Positions 58,501 to 61,186 of a stretch of DNA of 64,000 nt are shown one piece after another (the first letter of the stretch is position 1; each line of letters opens with the position of its first letter). The stretch spans positions 1,086,027 through 1,150,026 of the forward strand of contig CAJNDS010002812.1 in the NCBI GenBank assembly GCA_905221605.1, given 5' to 3'. A model generated the notes under the pieces. That model did not search any database. It saw only the letters and a list, made by a program, of their open reading frames with translations, and was not told the DNA's origin. This stretch comes from Symbiodinium natans. Its lineage: Eukaryota > Sar > Dinophyceae > Suessiales > Symbiodiniaceae. The position numbers and the translations under genes were made by a program.

Positions 58501-61186
58501 CCTTGTTCCAGGATGGAATGGAGTCACGCCTCGTGGACCTCCTCCACAACATCATCCAGGCGGTCGGCTTTCACGAGTTAGTTTCTTCGCAGGCACTGGG
58601 ATGTGCTTTTTTGTCCATAGCGTGGGGCCTTAAGGTTCAAGAGGCTCCTATTTCAGAATGCAGCTCTTAGGGTTGTAAGATTCAAGAGGGGTCCTATTTC
58701 AGAATGCAGCTCTTAGGATTTTTTTTTAAGGCCCGACCTTTGTAGCCACAGGCATGCGCGCCACTTCGGGGTCAGGCTTATGTGGTCAAGCCTTTGCACA
58801 GGAGTTTCTTACGGAGGGTTTAGGGTTTAGGGTTTAGGGTTTAGGGTTTAGGGTTTAGGGTTTAGGGTTTAGGGTTTAGGGTCTGACCGGACAGCCAGTG
58901 CGAGACCATCCTCACACCGCCAGTTTGGGGTTAAGAAGCCCAACACCTGCTGGACCTCAGTTCGAGCCCAATCACACCCTAAAAGCCCCTAAAAACCTTC
59001 AAAAAGCCTTAAAAAACCCCTCAAAACCCTAAAGACTTTGGAAAGAACCATGAAAAAACCCAAAAAAACCCCAAAAACCCTGCAAACCCCTAAAGCAGCG
59101 AAGGCCAAAGGCCCCGCCTCCACCCCCCACCTTGTCTGCGAGCCAGGCGTGGCATTCCCAGGAGATCAAGTGCAGCAAGCCGCAGCCTCTGGTAGGAGCA
59201 GCCCCGTGCCCCTTAGTTAAGGCGGTTTAGGGTTTTAGGGTTTCGTCAAAAGTTCCTTGAAGTATAGTAAGGGGTTTTCATCTACACCTAGCCATAGAGT
59301 TCTTAGCATAGACTAAGGAAGATTCCTTCAAATGCAGTAAGGGCTCTCGATATGAACTAAGAAACATTCCCTCAGTAAGGAGTGAGGGGCTCTCCTGAGC
59401 TGATGTCTCGTTGCTGTTGCGGGGCTGTTTAGGGTTTAGGCCTTAGGTTTAGGGCTTTAGGGCTTAGGGCTTAGGGTTTAGGGTTTAGGGTCTAGGGTTT
59501 AGGGTTTAGGGTTGAAGAGTTTTCGGGGTCCAAAAGGGCTTGGGGCTTAGGGATGTACAGGGCTTAGGGTCTATTTCAGTAGGGGTGAATCTTCTCTCCT
59601 CATGTATCTACTTCTTGGTGTTCCTACTATAATTCGGCTCATATCTAGGGATCCTAAAGGGGGGCCCATATTTCAGAGGAAGGACGGTTTTGCTCACAGC
59701 CTCCCTGAAGCCTTCCGAAACTAACCCAGGCTTTTTGTTTGACGGCCTGCTTTTGGAGTGTAGACAAGCCCTAACTTCTTAAGCCTCTAGATCTTAAACC
59801 CTAGGTTCTGAGCATACCTGATATCGGAGCCTTATTTCGTAGAGCAGGGTTTTGGGGGTTTTTGCAGTAAAATGATGAAGGGACTGTAAGGGAGTACGAT
59901 TGGTAATGATTCCGACCCCTAAAATAGCTGTAACTGTTAGGTTCAAGGTTTCAGGGCCTAGCCACAGTAAGAGAGATATCCGGAGCAGCAAGGTGCCGAA
60001 AGCTTCGCACTTGCCAGATGCAGGACCCGAACCCGCAAGGGCGTTAAGGGTGTAGGGCTTAGGGTATCGGATTGTGGGTCTCGTTGGATAACTTTGTGTT
60101 TCGGACTTGAGCGTTTTGGAGTTTAGGATATCTTGAGGGTCTTTGAAGGTTTTAGAGTTCTTGAGCGTTTGGGGCTGAGGGCTTTCGGATCCAAACTTCA
60201 TCAAGCCAGGTTTTAGGGGTTGAAATTTTAGGGAGTGCTAGAACTCGTAGAGTTAAGACTAAGGCCGGTAGCTTGCTTTGGCACATCAAGCCCTGTATAC
60301 GGACCCAACATCTGTAACAGCCATCAAGCATGACACAAGGCTCGCGGGCACTCAACACAGATTGCACATCTGCCGCCGACACACCACCGAACAACACAGT
60401 CTCCATGCGAAGGTCTCCGAATGAATGCGTCAAAAACTGCACAATACAGGGACATGTAAAGGGTCAGGCTGCCAAAGGCATGCGGGGGTTCGAACGTCGA
60501 CATGGCTCTGTCGAGAAGAGGGGTACTCATTCCAAGCAAAAAAAGGTGCCAAGTAAGGGGCCGCAAACCGTGTCAGGTGTGGTGGGGATGGGATTAGAGG
60601 CGGGGTACAGTACCTGCTTACGCTACCCAGACACCTACGTCCCGAGGCCACGGCAGATTACGTGTGGGGAGTGTCGTAAATCAGGGTCTCCTTCGGGGTG
60701 CTTAACCTTAACCCTGATTAGAGCAACCTTCGATTGCCAGGACTTTTGTGAGTGCTTTGGCCGCTGGCAGGCCAGGTGTTCGCAGCAGCCACGAAATACA
60801 GCACATTTCTGAGTTTCAAGTCCTAGCAGAACTTTCCTGTCGTAGACTTCTTTTGCACCAGAATGGACAAGATGCCCCTGACTGAGTCTTGCATCCCACC
60901 GCAAGACCACGAACGCAATGAAAAGTCGTGGGCTTGAACTTTGGTGCTGAGTAGGTATCCTTGAGCCTTAAAGTAAGGGCGTTTCCCGATTCCCGACTAC
61001 TAAACCCTGCCGTCCGGAGGCCCTACATCCCAGATCGGCAGTCCTCACTCTAAACCCTAAACCCTGAACCCTGAACCCTAAACCCTAAACCCTCAACCCT
61101 CGCCCACAGGTGCACTTCAAGGTGAGCGATTTCCGATTGCTGATCCAAGTCCTCGACTCCCTCACGGGGCCGCTCGTGCCCCAGCG
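15579..61186 (+). CDS. POLE: DNA polymerase epsilon catalytic subunit, C-terminal part (spliced gene span)
   Basis: Seventeen short exons, listed separately, join in order into the C-terminal part of Pol epsilon, the leading-strand replicative polymerase of the nucleus. Motifs in order: [40 protein letters not shown] then [99 protein letters not shown]. They match the family's order and spacing through the DUF1744-type domain and the Cys-rich tail. Splice phases agree at the clear junctions. Donors are mostly GC. The part between 44.5 and 53.4 kb and everything upstream of 15.6 kb are unresolved. One intron (17,256-41,339) contains an RCC1 gene. Identification rests on remembered family motifs, not on a search; I am confident of the gene and less so of single exon ends. 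Confidence 0.85.
15940..16093. repeat. CCCTAAA array, about 150 bp
   Basis: Longest nearly perfect telomere-type array of the window, ending 33 bp before POLE exon b. Interstitial, not a chromosome end, since the gene continues on both sides. Confidence 0.95.
16126..16174 (+). CDS. POLE: POLE exon b ([10 protein letters not shown])
   Basis: Acceptor cacaag|G; reads [16 protein letters not shown], the strongly conserved SSP[11 protein letters not shown] motif of Pol epsilon. Donor AGG|GC, phase 0. A 150-bp CCCTAAA array ends 33 bp upstream and a TTTAGGG array starts 35 bp downstream. Confidence 0.85.
16628..16730 (+). CDS. Exon-like frame inside a POLE intron
   Basis: Reads [18 protein letters not shown] then [13 protein letters not shown]. 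It lies between POLE exons b and c, which already join in phase, so it would be an alternative exon, a relic, or chance. Confidence 0.3.
16828..16940 (+). CDS. Exon-like frame inside a POLE intron
   Basis: Acceptor acgcag|GTGCTT; reads [32 protein letters not shown]. Same POLE intron as the previous entry; not needed by the POLE model. Confidence 0.35.
17166..17255 (+). CDS. POLE: POLE exon c
   Basis: Acceptor gccag|GTTCAC; reads [30 protein letters not shown]. It aligns without gaps to the family segment LHN-x-MKK-x-F-x-x-LL-x-E-x-x-x-LG-x-x-VV-x-A-x-FSK. Donor AGCAAG|GC, phase 0. The upstream frame stays open to about 17,070, but the acceptor gives the family-correct junction with exon b. 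Confidence 0.85.
18523..18604 (+). CDS. RCC1 gene exon 1
   Basis: Reads [11 protein letters not shown] then [10 protein letters not shown], the core of a first repeat. GC donor ACG|GC, phase 0, after HT. The 5' boundary is uncertain; there may be earlier exons. Confidence 0.7.
18523..31095 (+). CDS. RCC1-type seven-bladed propeller protein (spliced gene span)
   Basis: Eighteen short exons, listed separately, join with matching phase at nearly every junction. They give seven copies of the RCC1 repeat: VAAG-x-x-HT-x-LL-x-x-DG-x-x-x-xCG-x-N-x-x-GQ-x-x-P. The AAG..HT cores are in exons 1, 3+4, 6+7, 9, 11, 13 and 16, the exact number for a closed seven-bladed propeller. The whole gene lies inside one POLE intron on the same strand. 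RCC1 propellers act as Ran exchange factors, E3-ligase parts or chromatin readers; nothing here chooses between these. The initiator exon and the 3' end are not identified. Confidence 0.85.
18651..18740. mobile_element. MITE family C
   Basis: cgggtctacgaaaatc to tctcgcaaaccccc; shortly after RCC1 exon 1. Confidence 0.8.
19273..19375. mobile_element. MITE family A, decayed
   Basis: Left end cttggcagcccagcagtac is clear; the right end is lost. It lies in an RCC1 intron. Confidence 0.6.
19430..19482 (+). CDS. RCC1 gene exon 2
   Basis: Acceptor ggacag|GTGATC; reads [18 protein letters not shown]. It completes blade 1. Donor CA|GC, phase 2. Confidence 0.85.
20139..20179 (+). CDS. RCC1 gene exon 3 (41 nt)
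   Basis: Acceptor tcccag|G; reads [13 protein letters not shown]. Donor G|GC, phase 1, splitting the AAGG core. It sits between CCCTAAA (20,010-20,105) and TTTAGGG (20,247-20,285) arrays. Confidence 0.8.
20209..20373. mobile_element. MITE family C with telomere insertion
   Basis: Ends gggggtttacaataaa and attatcgcaaacccc; TTTAGGG units at 20,247-20,285 inside. Confidence 0.75.
20509..20599. repeat. GGGGTTTA octamer array
   Basis: Eleven tandem copies of an 8-bp variant with one extra G, unlike the 7-bp arrays elsewhere. Confidence 0.95.
21538..21575 (+). CDS. RCC1 gene exon 4 (38 nt)
   Basis: Acceptor gctcag|GG; with exon 3 it gives [17 protein letters not shown]. Donor CAG|GC, phase 0. 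Confidence 0.85.
21623..21778. mobile_element. MITE family J
   Basis: aggggtagtttcatgg and gggcccatgtaactaccctt ends; RCC1 intron after exon 4. Partial copies at 15,863-15,935 and 57,164-57,215. Confidence 0.75.
22110..22210. mobile_element. MITE family C
   Basis: gtgggtttctgaaattaggg and cccctattttcgtaaac ends, just upstream of RCC1 exon 5. Confidence 0.8.
22253..22296 (+). CDS. RCC1 gene exon 5
   Basis: Acceptor gtgag|GCCGTT; reads [14 protein letters not shown], ending blade 2. Donor CC|GC, phase 2, gives a proline codon with the next exon. Confidence 0.85.
22508..22622. mobile_element. MITE family A, with 4-bp duplication
   Basis: Full ends; flanked by AACA on both sides, a likely target-site duplication. 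It lies between RCC1 exons 5 and 6. Confidence 0.85.
22959..22999 (+). CDS. RCC1 gene exon 6 (41 nt), GA donor
   Basis: Acceptor cctgag|G; reads [14 protein letters not shown]. Ending at GCAG|GA gives the normal AAG-x-x-HT spacing with exon 7; a GT donor six bases later would add two residues. Confidence 0.8.
23250..23283 (+). CDS. RCC1 gene exon 7 (34 nt)
   Basis: Acceptor gaaaag|GA; reads [10 protein letters not shown]. Donor AG|GC, phase 2. Confidence 0.85.
23441..23541. mobile_element. MITE family B
   Basis: Ends gggatgttgccccttg and gggagaacatccca; aaggactgttagtataagg conserved. RCC1 intron. Confidence 0.85.
23577..23681. mobile_element. MITE family C
   Basis: ttggggtccttt and ggggatcctaccattt core. 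Confidence 0.75.
23690..24660. other. Repeat-poor intron stretch
   Basis: Nearly 1 kb without telomere units or palindromes, inside the RCC1 intron 7/8. Purine-rich on the plus strand at 24,000-24,500. Open frames on both strands look like chance. Confidence 0.4.
24760..24825 (+). CDS. RCC1 gene exon 8
   Basis: Acceptor ccagag|G; reads [18 protein letters not shown] then GAPG. Donor GG|GC, phase 2. Confidence 0.85.
24857..25012. repeat. Three direct repeats of about 50-60 bp
   Basis: Each holds taaggggaagt, ggtcaggttta and a tttgtttg run. It lies in the RCC1 intron between exons 8 and 9. Confidence 0.9.
25177..25247 (+). CDS. RCC1 gene exon 9
   Basis: Acceptor gctcag|G; reads [18 protein letters not shown] then NVLIR. 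Donor G|GTGCC, phase 1. Confidence 0.9.
25454..25612. mobile_element. MITE family J
   Basis: atgggcccttaatttgggcc and cgggcccatggttccaccctt; same layout as 21.6 kb. Confidence 0.7.
25626..25669 (+). CDS. RCC1 gene exon 10
   Basis: Acceptor ccgag|GC; reads [15 protein letters not shown] with the G from exon 9. Donor TCC|GTCGCC, or a GC donor after GVP. Confidence 0.8.
25995..26053. mobile_element. MITE family I, partial
   Basis: agttggaacatcactattct and ttactaaagggaatcccagct, matching the 53.55-kb element in the opposite orientation. Confidence 0.6.
26268..26385. mobile_element. Element family K
   Basis: gggtcgcaacaactactttaa, tattcccttatggtctc and ttttaggcccctata. Confidence 0.65.
26413..26454 (+). 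CDS. RCC1 gene exon 11 (42 nt)
   Basis: Acceptor ctgag|GTAGGA; reads [14 protein letters not shown]. Donor CAG|GC, phase 0, followed 15 bp later by a TTTAGGG array. Confidence 0.85.
26690..26812. repeat. Two direct repeats of about 60 bp
   Basis: Both share cttcaccacttca-type cores and gggtgg/ttcctgg neighbours. It lies in the intron before RCC1 exon 12. Confidence 0.8.
26836..26876 (+). CDS. RCC1 gene exon 12 (41 nt)
   Basis: Acceptor caagag|GCCGAC; reads [13 protein letters not shown]. Donor AG|GC, phase 2. Confidence 0.8.
27377..27492. mobile_element. MITE family B with telomere insertion
   Basis: Complete ends; three CCCTAAA units (27,430-27,455) replace or split the centre. Confidence 0.85.
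27565..27690. repeat. Degenerate tandem repeat, about 35 bp unit
   Basis: Three to four copies containing aaactcctacaa and agcccta, just upstream of RCC1 exon 13. Confidence 0.8.
27703..27766 (+). CDS. RCC1 gene exon 13
   Basis: Acceptor ctgcag|G; reads [17 protein letters not shown] then AFHT. Donor ACG|GTGCCG, phase 0. Confidence 0.85.
28239..28271 (+). CDS. RCC1 gene exon 14
   Basis: Acceptor actgag|GTGCTC; reads [11 protein letters not shown]. Just after, SGNNEHGS, the expected rest of the blade, is readable only in another frame. Either the exon ends near here or there is a 1-2 nt indel. Confidence 0.7.
28440..28468 (+). CDS. RCC1 gene exon 15 (29-nt microexon)
   Basis: Acceptor aaccag|GTCCCT directly after a CCCTAAA array; reads VPPGHQTRV. 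Donor TG|GTGAAG, phase 2, fits exon 16. It is the least certain exon of the set because of its size. Confidence 0.5.
28517..28610. mobile_element. MITE family H
   Basis: ttgcttaagaaccccaaa and ttggggttcttaagcaa ends, nearly perfect palindrome; RCC1 intron. Confidence 0.9.
29414..29525. repeat. CCCTAAA array
   Basis: About 16 units, ending directly at the acceptor of RCC1 exon 16. Confidence 0.95.
29527..29560 (+). CDS. RCC1 gene exon 16 (34 nt), GA donor
   Basis: Acceptor accag|G, again at the end of a CCCTAAA array; reads [11 protein letters not shown]. Donor ACA|GAAGCT gives the family HT|V junction with exon 17. Confidence 0.8.
29592..29749. mobile_element. MITE family B with telomere insertion
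   Basis: Complete ends; degenerate TTTAGGG units at 29,645-29,697 in the centre. Confidence 0.85.
29753..29819. mobile_element. MITE family A, internally deleted
   Basis: Both ends kept, centre shortened to about 30 bp. It starts a few bases after a family B copy. Confidence 0.75.
30295..30368. repeat. CCCTAAA array
   Basis: Ten units upstream of RCC1 exon 17. Confidence 0.95.
30422..30469 (+). CDS. RCC1 gene exon 17
   Basis: Acceptor gctcag|GTGCTG; reads [16 protein letters not shown]. Donor GTT|GC, phase 0. Confidence 0.85.
31054..31095 (+). CDS. RCC1 gene exon 18
   Basis: Acceptor tccgag|GCTGGG; reads [14 protein letters not shown], the end of blade 7. Donor CCG|GTGGTA; the frame stays open to about 31,150. 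Confidence 0.7.
31440..31583. repeat. (ATATAC)n microsatellite
   Basis: About 24 units of catata/tatgta type, self-complementary at its 3' end. Confidence 0.95.
31883..32057. mobile_element. MITE family A with telomere insertion
   Basis: TTTAGGG/TTTTGGG units sit between cccagtg and gtaccc of the left end. Flanked by ATAT on both sides. Confidence 0.85.
32068..32155. mobile_element. MITE family C
   Basis: ggggggtttactatgtgggg left end; right end decayed. Confidence 0.75.
33388..33457. repeat. CCCTAAA array
   Basis: Ten units, with a TTTAGGG array 100 bp further on (33,562-33,603). Confidence 0.95.
33611..33690. mobile_element. MITE family C, right end lost at telomere units
   Basis: Element reads to gattcccttataa, then CCCTAAA units begin. 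Confidence 0.65.
33799..33832 (+). CDS. Exon-like frame, POLE intron
   Basis: Acceptor gtaag|G; reads [14 protein letters not shown] donor. It could be a 3' exon of the RCC1 gene. Confidence 0.3.
34609..34690. mobile_element. MITE family H, right end diverged
   Basis: ctaagaaccccaaaagaataa left end, aataaggatgaatattt core. Confidence 0.6.
34899..35021. mobile_element. MITE family D
   Basis: Long palindrome, cttggaggttcatgggcac and catgaacctccaag ends. Confidence 0.9.
35441..35491 (+). CDS. Exon-like frame, POLE intron
   Basis: Acceptor cccaag|GAGGAG; reads [16 protein letters not shown] then TAA. It could be a terminal exon of the nested gene, or end at a GT donor before the stop. Confidence 0.35.
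   Translation, partial: EELPDFPVALELHVVH
35622..35845. mobile_element. MITE family A with telomere insertion and internal duplication
   Basis: About 12 TTTAGGG units (35,678-35,760) split the element. The stretch ccctttttttggttcaagg with its flanks is present on both sides of the array. Flanking duplication ACTTC. Confidence 0.85.
36745..37378. repeat. 57-bp minisatellite, about 11 copies
   Basis: Unit 57 bp, carrying gttatcatggctgggcc and attggccactcgcacgc. One copy has a 9-bp insertion (about 36,818), one a deletion leaving about 31 bp (37,140-37,178). As 57 is a multiple of three, several frames stay open on both strands; they look like by-products. Confidence 0.95.
37744..37838. mobile_element. 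MITE family B
   Basis: gggatgctcccttataatta and ggggaacatcccaaa ends. Confidence 0.8.
38084..38176. mobile_element. MITE family B
   Basis: Left end decayed (gtgcacccttatacta); right end intact. Confidence 0.75.
38202..38246 (+). CDS. Exon-like frame, POLE intron
   Basis: Acceptor gcgcag|GTAGCC; reads [17 protein letters not shown] donor GAG|GC, the same splice style as the RCC1 gene. Confidence 0.45.
38968..39030. mobile_element. MITE family A, left half only
   Basis: Retains agtggtacgcttttccc to ttataaagtaac. Confidence 0.6.
39094..39172 (+). CDS. Exon-like frame with stop, POLE intron
   Basis: Acceptor cctgcag|A; reads [18 protein letters not shown] then FTLGKS and TGA. A plausible last exon of a gene nested in the POLE intron. 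Confidence 0.4.
39510..39619. mobile_element. MITE family A, with 4-bp duplication
   Basis: Complete; flanked by AGAC on both sides. Confidence 0.85.
39647..39759. mobile_element. MITE family E
   Basis: ggttcttagtagggaatgag and cattccctgctaagaatc ends. Confidence 0.85.
40857..40970. mobile_element. MITE family C
   Basis: gggggtttacgaacataag left end; internal aacattccctttt. Confidence 0.75.
41340..41393 (+). CDS. POLE: POLE exon d (VFLETGK)
   Basis: Acceptor catggag|GTG; reads [18 protein letters not shown]. Joined to exon c it gives [12 protein letters not shown], the family's F-x-K-ii-x-TGK motif with correct spacing and phase 0, although the exons are 24 kb apart. Donor ACG|GC. Confidence 0.85.
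42087..42192. mobile_element. MITE family G
   Basis: cttagtagctgagtaggtaa and ggtactcagcagctagg ends; POLE intron. Confidence 0.75.
42266..42322 (+). CDS. POLE: POLE exon e
   Basis: Acceptor ctacag|GCACTG; reads [19 protein letters not shown], matching the conserved Y-x-x-SI-x-S-x-x-LF-x-x-L segment. Donor ACA|GCC (GC), or GCC|GTG three bases later. CCCTAAA repeats precede it and TTTAGGG repeats follow. Confidence 0.8.
42595..42657 (+). CDS. POLE: POLE exon f (LWLDP)
   Basis: Acceptor gcccag|GACAAC; reads [18 protein letters not shown] then RLR, matching the family W-x-x-LL-x-MD-x-x-NYGGI region. Donor AGG|GTATTT, a GT donor, phase 0. Confidence 0.8.
43021..43074 (+). CDS. POLE: POLE exon g
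   Basis: Acceptor cctcgcag|GACTGG; reads [18 protein letters not shown]. This is the variable linker before the W-x-IA-x-YLP motif. It is kept in the model because its GC donor (GAG|GC, phase 0) joins the next exon in frame. The frame itself stays open to about 43,100. Confidence 0.6.
43171..43310. mobile_element. MITE family D
   Basis: tacttggaggttcatggtac and ccatgaacctccaagta ends; POLE intron. Confidence 0.9.
43313..43421. mobile_element. Element family K
   Basis: ggggtcggaataactactaa, gttcccttatggcccc and ttaaggcttcacaggta; lies directly after a family D copy in a POLE intron. Confidence 0.65.
43519..43578 (+). CDS. Exon-like frame inside a POLE intron
   Basis: Reads [18 protein letters not shown] then MNR and ends at a TTTAGGG array. 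It lies between POLE exons g and h; not required by the model. Confidence 0.25.
43735..43831. repeat. TTTAGGG array
   Basis: About 13 units inside the intron between POLE exons g and h. Confidence 0.95.
43982..44075 (+). CDS. Exon-like frame inside a POLE intron
   Basis: Reads [18 protein letters not shown] then [13 protein letters not shown]. It is between POLE exons g and h, so an alternative exon or chance. Confidence 0.3.
44170..44208 (+). CDS. POLE: POLE exon h (TEYLPP)
   Basis: Acceptor ccacag|GTCAGC; reads [13 protein letters not shown], matching the conserved SW-x-IA-x-YLP motif. Donor CCG|GC. Confidence 0.75.
44400..44480 (+). CDS. POLE: POLE exon i
   Basis: Acceptor cctcccag|CCAACT; reads [18 protein letters not shown], matching the family's IQ-x-YF-x-x-IVS-x-F-x-L segment straight after YLP. 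Donor AGG|GTGAGC; an earlier GC donor is possible. Unlike the others, the exon begins with C. Confidence 0.65.
44668..44768. mobile_element. MITE family C
   Basis: cccctattttcgtaaaccccc right end complete. Confidence 0.8.
45136..45189 (+). CDS. Unassigned exon-like frame (POLE middle region)
   Basis: Acceptor tgcgag|GGCCTT after a CCCTAAA array; reads [18 protein letters not shown]; donor GAG|GTCTCC. It may belong to the poorly conserved middle of the POLE C-terminal half. Confidence 0.35.
45418..45533. mobile_element. MITE family F
   Basis: aggacccagagtaggcccc and ctcttgggtgggtctag ends. Confidence 0.85.
46161..46261 (+). CDS. Unassigned exon-like frame (POLE middle region)
   Basis: Acceptor cctgag|CTGATT; reads [18 protein letters not shown] then [16 protein letters not shown]; strong donor AC|GTAAGC. 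Confidence 0.45.
46286..46389. mobile_element. MITE family B
   Basis: ggtgttcccccttatactag and gggggaacatcccaa ends. Confidence 0.85.
46534..46632. mobile_element. MITE family E
   Basis: ctggttcttagtagggaatg and attccctgttaagaaccag ends. Confidence 0.9.
46906..46950 (+). CDS. Acidic exon 1 of a pair (POLE middle region)
   Basis: Acceptor ggtgag|GCGCCA; reads [15 protein letters not shown]; donor CAG|GTCAGG, phase 0. It joins in frame to the next entry across a 149-bp intron. Confidence 0.5.
47100..47201 (+). CDS. Acidic exon 2 of a pair (POLE middle region)
   Basis: Acceptor cgacag|GACCCC; reads [18 protein letters not shown] then [15 protein letters not shown]. It ends in a TTTAGGG array. 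Other POLE proteins also carry an acidic insert in this half, which supports assignment, but no conserved motif is present. Confidence 0.45.
48048..48092 (+). CDS. Unassigned exon-like frame
   Basis: Reads [15 protein letters not shown] shortly after a TTTAGGG array; donor ATG|GTACAG. Confidence 0.35.
48300..48394 (+). CDS. Unassigned exon-like frame
   Basis: Reads [18 protein letters not shown] then [14 protein letters not shown] and a stop. The 5' end is probably at gagcag|GTCGAG. Confidence 0.3.
48958..49046. repeat. CCCTAAA array
   Basis: About 12 units, followed 60 bp later by a TTTAGGG array (49,105-49,140). Confidence 0.95.
49147..49275 (+). CDS. Unassigned exon-like frame
   Basis: Reads [42 protein letters not shown], between TTTAGGG repeats. 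Possible start ATG at 49,147. Confidence 0.4.
49470..49568. mobile_element. MITE family B
   Basis: gggatgttcccccgtatact and aggggaacatccca ends. Confidence 0.85.
49846..49942. mobile_element. MITE family C
   Basis: gggggtttacgacaatacg and tactatcgtaaaccccc ends. Confidence 0.85.
50782..50840 (+). CDS. Acidic exon-like frame
   Basis: Acceptor ctgtcag|GC; reads [18 protein letters not shown] then TGA. A GC donor GAG|GC lies just before the stop, so it may be an internal exon. A short LVEEEEETE frame with a gtaaac donor lies at 50,680. Confidence 0.35.
50845..51275. repeat. Degenerate TTTAGGG / GATTATAGG repeat field
   Basis: About 430 bp of imperfect units (ATTATAGGG, TTTAGGG, TTTATGG) with larger duplicated blocks such as ttatgatgcttagagg. 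Confidence 0.85.
51421..51450. repeat. G homopolymer, 30 bp
   Basis: Uninterrupted G run after degenerate TTTAGGG units. Shorter G or C runs lie at 13,897, 25,944, 38,640 and 58,339. Confidence 0.95.
52313..52412. repeat. CCCTAAA array
   Basis: About 14 units, with degenerate repeats continuing to 52,480. A TTTAGGG array follows at 52,556-52,622, then degenerate CCCTAAA-like DNA to about 52,880. Confidence 0.95.
52905..52976 (+). CDS. Unassigned exon-like frame
   Basis: Reads [18 protein letters not shown] then LAFGM, between CCCTAAA-like and TTTAGGG arrays. Confidence 0.25.
53454..53547 (+). CDS. POLE: POLE exon j
   Basis: Acceptor gcacag|GAAAGC, phase 2; reads [18 protein letters not shown], then [13 protein letters not shown]. 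It lies where the family has the segment leading into PALEF. Donor AGG|GTTTAC opens an intron that is itself a palindromic element (family I). Confidence 0.65.
53548..53682 (+). mobile_element. MITE family I that forms a whole POLE intron
   Basis: gttggaacctgg and ggatgttccaac ends enclose ataccttt..ggggta. The element fills nearly the whole 135-bp intron between POLE exons j and k; a related piece is at 25,995-26,053. Confidence 0.7.
53683..53724 (+). CDS. POLE: POLE exon k
   Basis: Acceptor ccccgag|ATTGCG; reads [14 protein letters not shown], matching the family's F-x-x-x-VC-x-VL-x-LD helix. Donor GAG|GC, phase 0. Confidence 0.75.
53906..53967. repeat. TTTAGGG array
   Basis: About nine units in the intron between POLE exons k and l. 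CCCTAAA arrays occur in the same intron at 53,755-53,797 and 54,060-54,115. Confidence 0.95.
54370..54482. mobile_element. MITE family A, with 4-bp duplication
   Basis: Complete; flanked by CAAG on both sides. It lies in the intron between POLE exons k and l. Confidence 0.85.
54850..54945. mobile_element. MITE family C with telomere insertion, ends at an acceptor
   Basis: Core tattataggtacccccca-like; CCCTAAA units (54,905-54,930) before ttcggaaaaccccc. The element end and the POLE exon l acceptor nearly coincide. Confidence 0.7.
54947..54985 (+). CDS. POLE: POLE exon l (39-nt microexon)
   Basis: Acceptor ccccag|GTGGAG; reads [13 protein letters not shown]. Using the GC donor CGG|GC joins it to SSFQQGLDF with the same residue count as the family's LR-x-x-LL-x-x-x-x-VREF motif. 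CCCTAAA repeats end 17 bp upstream; TTTAGGG repeats start 33 bp downstream. Confidence 0.75.
56034..56116 (+). CDS. POLE: POLE exon m, first half of CysA site
   Basis: Acceptor gcgcag|GTCAGC; reads [17 protein letters not shown] then [10 protein letters not shown]. It matches REF-x-x-EA-x-F-x-DP followed by LP-x-V-x-C-x-x-C, the start of the first zinc site of the Pol epsilon tail. Donor CT|GTTTGG, phase 2. Confidence 0.85.
56417..56495. mobile_element. MITE family C, partial
   Basis: ttggggtcctgag to ccttagtttcatacac. Confidence 0.6.
56724..56824. mobile_element. MITE family G
   Basis: cttagtagctgagtgagtac and gaactcagcaaccaag ends; POLE intron. Confidence 0.8.
56847..56940. mobile_element. 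MITE family B, diverged
   Basis: aatagggattgtagtacccc core with altered ends; POLE intron. Confidence 0.65.
57032..57082. repeat. CCCTAAACTCTAA higher-order repeat
   Basis: Four units of a 13-bp telomere-derived motif. A similar mixed motif with ccctaaata/caccctaaa is at 40,196-40,258. Confidence 0.85.
57215..58140. other. Repeat-poor intron stretch, GT-rich
   Basis: Intron between POLE exons m and n; the plus strand is TG-rich at 57,310-57,660. No exon assigned before 58,144. Confidence 0.4.
58144..58213 (+). CDS. POLE: POLE exon n, Cys-rich tail
   Basis: Acceptor cttcaag|C, phase 2; reads [23 protein letters not shown]. It supplies the end of CysA and the W-x-C-x-x-C-x-x-x-Y start of CysB. 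The family's CRDLDLCRD string is shortened to LLMDCKSD. Donor AAG|GC, phase 0. Confidence 0.8.
58512..58580 (+). CDS. POLE: POLE exon o
   Basis: Acceptor ttccag|GATGGA; reads [23 protein letters not shown]. It matches the Y-x-x-x-x-iE-x-x-LV-x-x-lq helix between the CysB cysteine pairs. Donor TTA|GTTTCT. Confidence 0.8.
58628..58720. repeat. Two direct repeats of about 46 bp
   Basis: tcctatttcagaatgcag plus flanks occurs twice in tandem in the intron after POLE exon o. Confidence 0.9.
58816..58883. repeat. TTTAGGG array
   Basis: Nine units in the intron after POLE exon o. Confidence 0.95.
59162..59191 (+). CDS. POLE: POLE exon p, second CysB pair
   Basis: Acceptor ttcccag|GAGATC; reads [10 protein letters not shown], aligned to the family DL-x-C-x-KC-x-x-V. 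The second cysteine of the pair reads proline. A different 3' end for this exon could change that, so the loss of a zinc ligand is tentative. Confidence 0.5.
59220..61050. other. Intron region between POLE exons p and q
   Basis: Holds TTTAGGG units at 59,455-59,513 and unassigned frames, the longest 60,330-60,812 (+). The missing C-x-C exon of POLE should lie here. Confidence 0.4.
61110..61186 (+). CDS. POLE: POLE exon q, near C-terminus
   Basis: Acceptor cccacag|GTGCAC; reads [25 protein letters not shown]. It resembles the segment after the last cysteines (F-x-x-x-M-x-VF-x-x-IA). Donor CG|GTGTAG. The exon with the last C-x-C pair, expected between 59.2 and 61.1 kb, and the final exon were not found. 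Confidence 0.55.
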
